This document shows, piece by piece, positions 54,800 to 64,000 of a stretch of DNA of 64,000 nucleotides. The first letter of the stretch is position 1. Each line of letters starts with the position of its first letter. A program made the position numbers and the translations under genes. Under the pieces are notes generated by a model, which was not told where the DNA came from, did not search any database, and was given only the letters and a program-made list of their open reading frames with translations. Origin of the DNA: Brasenia schreberi (taxonomy: Eukaryota > Streptophyta > Magnoliopsida > Nymphaeales > Cabombaceae); NCBI GenBank assembly GCA_036023115.1, contig JAYKKT010000048.1, forward strand, positions 9,524,501-9,588,500, written 5' to 3'.

Positions 54800-57700
54800 A
54801 TGTCTTCTCCAAGCAAGAGAAGAGAGATGGATGTCATGAAGTTGTAAGTTTTACTACTGTCATATCTCACCATTAATGTAGTATAAGAGATTTGTTGTAT
54901 TTGCTGTACTGCTGTAGCTGGGATAGCTTTTTATGGTCGCGGAATGAAAAGAAGAAGAATAAAACGATTGTGTATGTAGTGGTGCTAGTTTTAGATTTTT
55001 AATTTGCCTTCCCTTTACCTCAGTGCATGTCCGGATCAAATTGATTCTGAATTTATGTTCATAGTGATAGATTTCCTTAATTCTCCCCCTGTTGTTGCGT
55101 AGGATGATGACCGATTATTCTGTCGAGATGATCAATGATGGCATTGGCGAATTCATCGTCGAATTTCATGGACCAAAAGATAGTATGTTGTTCTCTTCTC
55201 CTGTATGTCTGAGGGTTATTGGTGAAACGGGTTTTTTAATTGATTGGTGATTTCATGGCTGAGGGATGTTCTGACAGGAAGATTATAGTGCTTTCTTGAA
55301 TTCCTCTTTCTATTCTTTTCTTGGAACCGCAATTCATTGCAGATTGTATGTGGCACTTCTCTGTTAACAGGTCACTAATTTTTTAGTATACTGCTGCATG
55401 TTTTGCTATCATTAAGTAAACAAAGATGTAGTTAGGAATAGCAAAGCTTTTGATATTCACGCCGACATTTTTGTATGAACTTGCCGATTATTTTGGGGCC
55501 CAAGTGTGCTTCTTTATTGAAGCATTTCTATCATTTCAACAAGAGTATTTGTTGGTCTAGGTTCTCTGACTCGTGCAATTCCTTTGGTGTCTACAGCTCA
55601 TTGGATAATCATTGTTTGCTGCTTTAGGTTCTCTCACTCGTGCAATTCCCTTGGAGTCTACAGCGCATTGGCTGACCATTGAATGCATACATATTGAACT
55701 GCAAAATGAGAGATGATGGTTGATATTGGCGATTACCTATGTGTTTTTCATGCATGTTGGCACCTAGAACCCTTCACTAGCTAAATTTATGATCCAAGAA
55801 GTCTTTGTTGTCATGGTTTGTAATAAACTGGTAATCCATACTGAATTAATTTAATTGGAAAATTTCCTTGGAGCCACCAAATGGCCTATGACACATGCTG
55901 TTGCAATACAAGATAAAACATTAACAAACATGAGAAGGGCATGAGAATCAGCACCGGCTTCTTATTGTTTCCTTTAACCTCGAGATATTTAAACATGATG
56001 TTCTCTGTCATGCTTTTAAGATCTTTTGATTTATGCATACCTATACGTGCATGCAATGTACAAGACAAACTATGTGGCTCATACTGGAATAAACTGCATT
56101 GTCCCTTGCTTCTTTTCCATGTCTGAAAGCTTATTCATATTGAAGCATAATTGTCCTTACATTCCTTTAATTGTGCCTGTTTTTTTTCTTTTTTACAATC
56201 TCACTTTTCATAATCTGCGAATTGAGAGAACATTGTTCAACTTCTAGAAGGTATCAATGTTTGTTTTATAGAACACAATTATATTATATTTGTTTTGTTC
56301 ATCAAGCTCCATGTGATAATTCATCCCGGATTTGTCGCTCCAAGCCCCCAGATCCTTTTTCTTTTAGCTGCATCATGTCCTTTCTGTACAGACTTTAGTG
56401 AATGTTCTATTGCGATCAGCCGTACATGATTCTATATGTCAATAATCTTGCTTGTGGACTCATAATTCAAGGTTCGCTTAGTGCATGAGGATATGGGTAT
56501 TTAGCAAAAATCTGTCTCCTCATGCTCAATCATGCCAAGGATGTGAGGAAATTTTTGAAAATAAAATTCTATTTCAAGGTTCTGCAACTGTAGATCTCAT
56601 ATCATCCCGATTTGATCATCGGTGGATGGAGGATTCATCCAACATTTCCTGTTGCACATGTATATCCCTTGTTTCAGCACCTTCTTGTGTTTTTATCTGA
56701 TCTCTTCAGATCACGTGCAATTCGGAAGTCATTACTTTAGAAAAAAAGAAAGTTCCTTCTTTATATGCTAAATAGCAAGAGATATTGCATTTCAGATATT
56801 TGGATGATCAAAAGTGTCCATTTGCTGGCCTAGAATGTCTCTGTATATTGGACCAGCCTCTGACAATTCAATGCATCAAATAGTATTGTTGCTTAGTTAG
56901 TTTTTATTTTATTGGTTCAAGATTAACCATTATACTGGAGGATGTGAAAATTTGAAATGCCTGATGGCCATGTATTCCTTTCCCTTTTTAAGCATCCAAA
57001 CACATAGCAGGTCCCAAAGTCCAGATAAAGGAGGAGGATTGGATTAGGTAAACAGCAGGCAACATACAACTTTATTATATTATTTGGGTATGATCTTATA
57101 GTGCTAATGCACCAAATTCTGTCGGAACTCTAAAGCAAAGCATGCTTGGGCAAAAGTAGTAGTTTGATGACTGACCTGCCGAACCACCTAGTAGGCAGAA
57201 GGGAGAAAGTCTTTGGTTAAGAGTAACATGAGGTAAATGCACATGGTTCTGAAGAACATTAGCTGCATAACACCAGGACATGTCTACTTTTTCTGCATCC
57301 TAAAACTATGATCATCCAATGGGAAGCCTCATAAGACTTGTTTTCATAGTTAACCAAACTAGCTAATCTGGATCCAAATGAGTTAGTCATCTTCCAAATG
57401 ATTAGGACATTTTTAGAGCCTATCCTAATTGCTTCTTTGTACTTTGTGTTGAGTAAAGCTATCTAAAGGGTGAACAGTCTCACTTTATCACAATAAAGTT
57501 TTTATTTTGGTAAGTAGGAGAATGGGGTTTCGTGTGATTATTATAATAAGGCTACTTCTTGTTAGGGATGCTGGTTGGACTCTGTGTGGGTCCAGATAAC
57601 TAGGTGGATCTATTTACTTGTTACAAGTGTCTGGCGCTAAGAAGTTTGGTGTGGGTATGATTCTTGTCAAAACCTATCTGATGGCATCTATAATGTGGTC

Positions 57701-59817
57701 CTTTTTGTTTCTTTTCATTATGCACATTAATGAGATCATAATATGTAGAAAGTACTTGGGTGGCACTACTAGTTCACTTCTTAATTTACTACATTTGATC
57801 GTGTAGGCCCTTATGAAGGTGGTTTTTGGAAGGTCCGGGTAGAGCTTCCAGAGGCATACCCATACAAATCCCCATCAATTGGATTCATGAACAAAATTTT
57901 CCACCCAAATGTCGATGAGCTGTAAGTATAATTATGTACCTACCTTCTCTTTTATGCTTAACCTATTGTAAAACCTTAGCCCAGTGAACTTCTTTCATAT
58001 CTAGATAAGTGCTATGTTCTCTGTTAGGAACTTAGGATCAACGATGTCTTGATTCTTGGTCTTAAGTGACCTTACTTTCACGAAAGAAGGGTTTCTTCTC
58101 TCTGTGCTAGATGGAATATTGTGTGATCGTTGTTGGTTCCATTGATTTAGGTGCCCTGCAAGGCTGCAACTTTTACATAATTACTGTTGCATGCTCTAAT
58201 GACTAAGTTTTGACAGGTCTGGCTCCGTGTGTTTGGATGTCATCAATCAGACCTGGAGCCCTATGTTTGGTAATAACCCAAGTTCTTATACCAACATCTG
58301 TTCTTCTCTCCATGCATGTTTACCAAATTACCAACTAGGGCATCATTCTTGAAGTTGTATGCTATCATTAGCAATCATATGTTCACTCATAGAGAACATT
58401 CTTGAGAAACAGAATGAATGTTACATTTTGCATCTCGGATTTGTCAGCGACCACCTTCTCTTGAAGCAAGCAAGAAAATTGGATATTTCGATCCCTTAGA
58501 TAAGAATAGGACTTTCTCTTCCACATGCCAAAAGAGGAGAAGAGTACCATGTATTTCCTAATTCCTTAGCTGATATATCGCAGATTTGGTTAATGTCTTC
58601 GAGGTCTTCCTACCCCAGTTGTTACTTTATCCAAATCCTACGGATCCATTGAACAGTGATGCAGCTTCACTGATGATGCGTGACAAGCAACAGTTTGAGC
58701 ACAAAGTGAAAGGTAGAAATTTCGCTACTCACCAAAATCTAAATTGTTTCATGCAGTTCCTTTCCTTTTTCTTTCTTGTTATTTAATACATTGATACAAT
58801 TATCCATTTCCAACAAGTTATACCAGATAGGCATGAGAACATGAAATGCATGTGTTCACATTTTCTTCTTACTTGGAAAATCATCTTTAGCAGCAAGTTG
58901 TGACTGTACCTTGCGTTTATTGTAGTACCATGCGTTGAGACTCCTTTGCAGGTTGTCTTTTGAAGGATAGCCACTGAACTCATGGCTGTCTATATAAGCT
59001 GCGGATGTATATCCCATGGTCTTGGTTCTTGTAGCTGAAAAGGAGGACAAGAGTCTCGTCCATATAATTGGATTTATATGCAGGTGCCGTATGCAATCAG
59101 CTACAAGATAATGAGGCCCGTACTTATTAACTAGTCAGGTTCCTTGCATGATTTTTTGTGTGCTACAATGTGAGCCAAGAGTAATGCATGACCAAATTGG
59201 TTTGCTGCTTTCAAACAAATCTGTTGTGCCTTCAAATGTCACACATGGGTTCTGAATATTTCCTTTTCTGTTTAGTTGTTGTTACAACCTCAGAGTTTGT
59301 GTCCTAATGCAGTCCATATTGAAACTCTGTTATAAATCCTTCCAGAATATGTGTGTTCCATTTTTCATCCCATATTCCGTGTTTGTATATTGTCTTTTGA
59401 CATACTTTACCATGTATGGTCCTTGTATTCATATTTTACATTTCAACCTGCATGGCTGCGCCTGTTTTTGTTCTACATTTAGCTTTTCATTTTCTGGTTT
59501 GACAGACCATTCTAGGATGATTTCTCTCTTCTGGTACTTGATAACAACTTTACTAGTGAAATAAATATGTGCCTGTGAGTCGAGATATTGGTTTGAGTGA
59601 GATAGCCTATGCTTGAACACTTGAGCATTGCGCCCAGTGTTTGAACTGCTGACTGTTGCCATCCTTTGTTGCTTGCAAGCATACAGAGTACATTGAGCGA
59701 TATGCCAAAAAAGAGCACATCGGCAAAGTTGTAGAAGAGAGCAGCCACGATGAGGCAAGTGATGACGATGATGGAGAATCAAGTGACGATGAAATTGCTG
59801 GACATGCTGATCCTTGA
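54800..59817 (+). CDS. UBC5: E2 ubiquitin-conjugating enzyme, UBC4/5/6 (UBE2H) class
   Basis: Six exons: 54800-54843, 55103-55182, 57807-57921, 58217-58269, 58584-58712 and 59687-59817, all GT-AG. They join to 552 nt, 183 residues plus stop, the usual length. Seen: the N-terminus [15 protein letters not shown], the [10 protein letters not shown] block, HPN at 74-76, the catalytic Cys at 85 (SGSVCLDV), [14 protein letters not shown], and an acidic Ser/Asp/Glu C-terminal tail ending EIAGHADP, typical of this class. The enzyme accepts ubiquitin from E1 as a thioester on the Cys and passes it to substrates with E3 ligases. UBE2H relatives are partners of GID/CTLH ligases in other eukaryotes. Intron 2 (2.6 kb) contains a tandem duplication and an RTE 5' fragment. 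The assignment among UBC4, 5 and 6 is not resolvable here. Confidence 0.95.
55560..55680. repeat. 67-bp tandem duplication in E2 intron 2
   Basis: GGTTCTCTGACTCGTGCAAT (55560) and GGTTCTCTCACTCGTGCAAT (55627) begin two copies that both continue through TCTACAGC(T/G)CATTGG. Confidence 0.85.
57003..57095 (+). mobile_element. RTE LINE 5'-end fragment in E2 intron 2
   Basis: GTCCCAAAGTCCAGATAAAGG, the GAGGAGGATTG block and the CAGCAGGCAACATACAACTT block match the 5' extremity of RTE-1 (6479-6540). No downstream RTE sequence follows. A 5' fragment alone is unusual for a LINE, which is normally truncated at the 5' side. Confidence 0.55.
59580..59685 (-). mobile_element. SINE-like fragment abutting E2 exon 6
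   Basis: The minus strand (GGCAACAGTCAGCAGTTCAA, then ACACTGGGCGCAATGCTC) resembles the SINE at 6051-6141. It would supply the sequence just before the acceptor of exon 6. No target duplication was found. Confidence 0.35.
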
Positions 59818-60834
59818 TTGTTCCCTGCTACAGCTTCTTCTTTGAAAACATTACATGGTGTCTCCTCATTTTACGCAACTGTCTTGTAATCGATTATCAT
59901 TCTTTGTGTAGTTGGTTGCCATCTTTATATACAAACACTATATGTGCAATTTTTGTAGCCCCACGGAACTGGTGTAATGCTGGAGGCCTCTGGTTGCCAC
60001 TCAAGCAGTTATGGTTTCGATTCTTATGGGCATTTAAAGTTGTAGTTAGAAGAAATGCTCCTGAAAGATAAGAAGCATGCTTTCAAACTGGAAAGCGTTT
60101 AGCTTCCCTGTCTCTCGGGAAGCATTGAAGGTGCTCTTCTCATTTGGTTCAGTTTTATGCTCAACCTTGAACTAGACCAATATGATCATTCCCAATTTAG
60201 CAATCAAACCTAAAGAAGTAATATAAGTAAGCCAAACCACACCATGTATTCCAGTTTGGTTTGCTTGCAAACCATGGTTGATTCTGTTTTAACGTCAATA
60301 AGTGACGCATGGTTTGTAGTTGGTGCACTGTGGGGCTAGTTATTGTGTCTATTGTTCTGCTATATTGATAGACAGCTTAGTAGATGTGTTGAACTGCAAC
60401 TCTAGTGATCAGGTGATTGGACGGAAATGCTGCATTAATTAAAAATGAACTACAAGAGAAAAAGAAATAAAGACGAGAAATTTTGGATTTTTGAGTTGGA
60501 TTCTGTCCTTAGTGTTGTAGGGATAATCTCCTTTTATTGTTGTCGAAGAGCAGTAGGCCTTTGCAACTTCATATGAAGCTGCACAAATTGAACCTCAGGA
60601 ATGGCTCTCCTAATTTTAAATCTGAGTGATTTATGATTCCTTTAAATCTAAAGCATCACCGAAGACCCATTGCACCTTAATTTGACTCCAATAGGCTAGC
60701 ATCTTTCACACCTGCTCATATCTGCGAAATTTTGGTGCGAACTATAGTAAATAATCAATCATTCGAAGCATAAATAAAGGTGTTCATGTGAGGATATATT
60801 TCTTATCGCCATCATAGCAGTAGGTAAAGGTGTT
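59818..60834. other. 3' flank of the E2 gene and intergenic DNA
   Basis: It contains the E2 3' UTR and no recognised gene. TAAAGGTGTTCATG occurs at 60775 and again at 60835 as a 14-bp direct repeat. Confidence 0.35.
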
Positions 60835-61375
60835 CATGATTCGGTTTGGTTCACTTCTAGGTTCAACCTCAAACCAAACCACTACTAAGGGTTCCTGGTA
60901 CTTTTGAGAATCAAACCAAACCTCTATTTAATCAGAACCGAACCAACAGTTCAAGTTTGGTTCAATTACTTATTTACGGTTTGACCAAAGATTATCCCAG
61001 TTACAACCAAAAAAACAAGTTTAATAAAAGGTCAAAGGTCAATGTGCACTTATCATATATTAATACTAAACTTGATCTCAGCCAAAAGATCAAGAAAAGT
61101 ACATTTGGTTCAACCCCTTAAGACTCCTTTTATAGGTACTGTGGATCCCCTCACTCCACCTCCCTACTCAATACGGTACTAAAATACCATGCCATGAACC
61201 CTATCACTCTGCCTCCATATTTAGTAAGGTACTAAAAGTTTTTTTGTTTCCAGTGGTTCTTCGGTTCAGTTCTCATGATTCAGTACTGAAACCGTAAATC
61301 AAACCGCACAGTATTTTTTATTAAAACTGAAGCAAACCAAACCGTTTGATATCTGAAACCGAAACGAACAGGACC
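60835..61375. repeat. GGTTTGGTTC-type terminal-inverted-repeat element, probable
   Basis: The left part is rich in CGGTTTGGTTCAC-type words. The right part is rich in their complements (GCAAACCAAACCG, GAAACCGAAACG). This suggests a nonautonomous DNA element of about 540 bp. Exact ends and a target duplication could not be fixed. Confidence 0.45.
61030..61102 (-). pseudogene. Degenerate U2 snRNA pseudogene
   Basis: The minus strand begins like U2 (TACTTTTCTTGATCTTTTGG, then CTGAGATCAAGTTTAGTAT), skips about 15 bases that include the CTGTTCTTATCAGTT segment, and resumes at TAATATATGATAAGTGCACA. The match covers the branch-site recognition side. Substitutions and the internal deletion rule out a functional gene. 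It is embedded in the GGTTTGGTTC-type repeat. Confidence 0.75.
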
Positions 61376-62009
61376 TCCGGTTCGGCTCACTCCTGACGGT
61401 ATCAGGGGGAACAACGGATAAGTTTGAAAACGAGGGGGAAATGGTTCCCGGGTTTTTCGAAGGAATAGGCGAATTAGTGGCGACCTCCCGAGAGAGTAGG
61501 AAGGGCAGCAGAAACGCAAGGTAGCGACCGTGGCTGCCCCCCAAAGAGGATCCGTGCGTTGCAGGATTTGACAATAAGCAAAATACATTCTCTTGCCTTG
61601 ACCACAATCATTACCTCCTCCGTTCAAGCACAATCAATCATGAAAAAGGAGAAAAAAGGAAAACAAAGATCATTGGGACAGATCAACAAAGAGAAACACT
61701 CCAGATTGACCGCTTCAAGACCAAAAACAAACACTTTAAGCCAAGTAAGCCGATCTCCTCCCCTATTTGCTATTATTGTCATCGAATTCTGCGAGCTTTA
61801 GATGTACCCATCATTTTTGGGTATGAATCCGTCTTATTCTCATATTGTCCATTACTTCTTCTCTTCTCTCTCTCTCTCTCTGTCATTTTTTATGTTTTAG
61901 GAGAGACGTTTTCTGGTTTCTCGTATAGAAGCATGTGAAAATTTCTTAGATTAGCCTTTTTATTTGTCCTCTGGTTGGTGTTTGGTTGCTGGAAATTAAC
62001 ATCCAGAAA
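61376..62009 (+). promoter_or_regulatory. Probable promoter and leader of the NPFD-motif gene
   Basis: GC-rich to 61560, then AT-rich sequence with a CT-rich stretch at 61857-61882. No competing gene is recognised. A leader intron between about 61746 (CAAGTAAG) and 61900 is possible but unproven. Confidence 0.35.
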
Positions 62010-63143
62010 ATGAAGGTGGGTGTTGATTGCAACAAGGTTGGCTCCCACACCAACAAGGGTTTGGCCTGTTTCAATAAGGCATGTCGTAGATCTATGCGTG
62101 AATACGCATTTATTTTCGAGATCATAGTGTTCTTTGTGTTATTGTATGCTTTCTTACCCAGTGTGTTCTTTTTCCTACTTTCCAATTCGCCGGTGATCGT
62201 CTGCTCCGCCGTCCTTTTGGGGACCCTTTTAAGCTTTGGGCAAACCAATATTCCTGAAATCATTGAGAAGGGAAAAGAGACGACCAAAGATATCTCTTCT
62301 TTTAAGGTGGCTAGTAATAATGTTATCGTTGAGAATGATGGGAATTCTGAGATGGAGACTCCTCTACTTACGGAGGGGGGTTATCCGATTGAGGCGACAG
62401 ACGAAGATGATATCAAGGAGAGAAGTGTTGATGATGATGGAGGAGAGATCAATTGTATAACGGATTCACGATGTAGTGATTCTGAGGAGGAAGATGAGGA
62501 TGAAGAAAAAGAGAAAAGGATCACCCCTGTGTTCCATGTGCAGGGACAGGAAGATGTGAAAATTATGCCAAGCGATGAGGCAGAGGTGGAAGTGGTTTTT
62601 ACTCCGAGGGACATTAGTAGAAAGGAAGAAATTCAATTGGGTAGAGGTCATTTAGGTCGAGGAATTCATGGTAACAGAACTGATGAAGTTTTGAAAGTTG
62701 GGGAAATCCAGGAGGATTCAGTAAGCAAGAGCAAGTTGATGTTGATCTGCCGTTCCAATAGTAGGCGAACTGTTCGGTTTGTCGTGAATGACGTAGAAAA
62801 GGCTAAAGAAGAGAAGAAGACTGAGGAGGAGCATGACGAGGAGAGTAGACGTAAAGATGAGGAATCTGCTGGTCAGGAGAAAATTCCTGATGCCCATACT
62901 GAGTCGCCTTGGACGCGAATCGACCGGTTGTCTAGGATCAATCATGACGACCAGTCTTCTCATTCTAGCTCAGAGCATAATGAGAGTTCTTCTCCTGATG
63001 CTTCCATGGCTGATATGATGCCCATGCTTGATGAGCTTGACCCCCTTTTGGATGCCGAGACTCCTCAACCTGCTTCTGTTGAAGCATCTGAAGGAAATTC
63101 GGAGGAATCTGAAAACCATGATTCAGGTGAGGATGATGATGAT

Positions 63144-63175
<32 letters not shown>

Positions 63176-64000
63176 AGATAGCATTGGAACGGGAAAGAAA
63201 GGTGCCAAGGTTCGTGAAGGAGAACATGGACACAAGGACATGAAAAGGGTCCCTTGGACTGACGATGACATAAAGAATGTTATGGATCTCGGGAGCTCGG
63301 AATTGGAGAGAAATCAACGTCTTGAGAATCTGATGGCTAAACGACGAGCTAGGAGAAACCAAAAGATTGAGATAAAGGATCTTATAGACCTACAATCAGA
63401 TGACAAAATCTCACTATTGGATGATGATTCTTCATTCAATGCTCTCCTGGATTCAGTTTCCCTTCATACCTCACCGTTTCTGTTTCGTTCAGCAACTCTT
63501 CCTGTCAAACGAAACCCTTTTGATCTGCCCTGTGATGGAGAAGAAGAGACGCCACAACCATCAGTTCCTTCATCAGCTAGGGTGCCCTCAACCCTATCAA
63601 CAAGGCGGAACCCTTTTGATTTTCCATATGATCACGTTGATGTAGATAAACAGCTTGTGGGAGAAACGTCCGGCCATGGAGAATTCATGGCTATTCATCA
63701 GAAGGGATTATATACTGGTGAAACTCATCTGCTGGGAAGACATTTTGAAGGTATTGATCAAGAGAAGCGTGATGCAAATATGAGTTCTGTTTATAACATG
63801 GCAGCTGTAAATGCTGTCGCAGGTTTTCTTGGTTTTTCTCAAGTCAATTCATCTGTCATTGAGAATCATGTGCAACTCCAGAAGCAAGAAAGAAACAACA
63901 ATGGTTCTAATTCTGTGGTACCTTATTTTGATGGCCATGTTACTAAGGCACTTGACCACATCCAGCAAGCCAGTACGTACACTACACATCGACTGGAAGG
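62010..64000 (+). CDS. Plant-specific membrane-anchored acidic protein with NPFD motifs (At5g17910-like), 5' part
   Basis: An open frame of 663 codons runs from the ATG at 62010 through the window edge without a stop. Seen: two closely spaced hydrophobic segments near residues 33-55 and 58-75 (membrane hairpin or two TM helices), then a long Asp/Glu/Ser-rich region including fourteen consecutive Asp at 375-388, the conserved block ELERNQRLENLMAKRRARR from 431, and NPFD motifs at 502-505 and 534-537. This arrangement matches an uncharacterised angiosperm family that includes Arabidopsis At5g17910. Its biochemical role is not established. NPF motifs in other proteins bind EH domains of endocytic adaptors; a similar role here is inference. 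The 3' end and any further introns lie outside the window. Confidence 0.85.
63127..63179 (+). repeat. In-frame GAT/GAC tract
   Basis: A trinucleotide tract encodes 14 Asp then Glu-Asp. The mixture of GAT and GAC codons makes it more stable than a pure repeat. Length variation between alleles would change only the acidic run. Confidence 0.9.

Noticed and set aside
1..64000. CRISPR arrays, bacterial operons, phage or biosynthetic cluster
   Set aside because: Gene structure is eukaryotic throughout. Repeats are tandem or transposon-type, and neighbouring genes share no pathway.

Overview
This is a stretch of nuclear DNA from a flowering plant. The evidence is spliced genes with GT-AG introns, plant-specific families (SIP2 aquaporin, SUVH methyltransferase, CIPK kinase, an NPFD-motif plant membrane protein), AT-rich introns, CT/GA microsatellites and a dense load of plant transposons. 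I cannot name the species. There is no operon logic: the genes are unrelated housekeeping and regulatory loci separated by transposon-rich DNA.

Layout. 1-3.5 kb: AT-rich repeats and the probable leader of the first gene. 3.5-5.5 kb (+): intronless ZRF1/GlsA-type DnaJ-SANT protein. 6.4-9.7 kb (+): an RTE-clade LINE bounded by a 14-bp target-site duplication. 11.0-16.4 kb (+): proteasome subunit alpha-3 (PAG1), 10 exons that join to exactly 249 codons, with two hAT-like elements in its introns. 16.7-18.7 kb (-): a convergent SIP2-type aquaporin with a GC-AG intron, a frameshift in exon 2 and an abnormal C-terminus. 19.5-19.7 kb (-): an inverted, decayed copy of PAG1 exon 9. 22.0-22.2 kb (+): first coding exon of a CIPK kinase with no downstream exons. 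22.2-31.2 kb: microsatellites, LINE fragments and a second RTE LINE (27.1-30.3 kb) containing a nested 868-bp hAT-like element. 31.2-33.5 kb (-): intronless SUVH1/3-class histone methyltransferase-like gene. 35-39 kb: repeat debris, including an internally deleted Ty3/gypsy element. 39.9-45.8 kb (-): a structurally complete but coding-dead Ty1/copia element with LTRs, TSD, primer-binding site and polypurine tract. 48.3-51.4 kb (-): a third RTE LINE. 54.8-59.8 kb (+): six-exon E2 ubiquitin-conjugating enzyme of the UBC4/5/6 (UBE2H) class. 61.0 kb (-): a degenerate U2 snRNA pseudogene. 62.0 kb to the window end (+): the 5' part of a large plant membrane/acidic protein, open at the edge.

I found no sign of a novel multi-gene system. 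The most informative signals are about genome evolution: precise TSDs that date and order nested insertions, short SINEs, gene-fragment duplications, and a probable loss-of-function lesion in the SIP2 gene.
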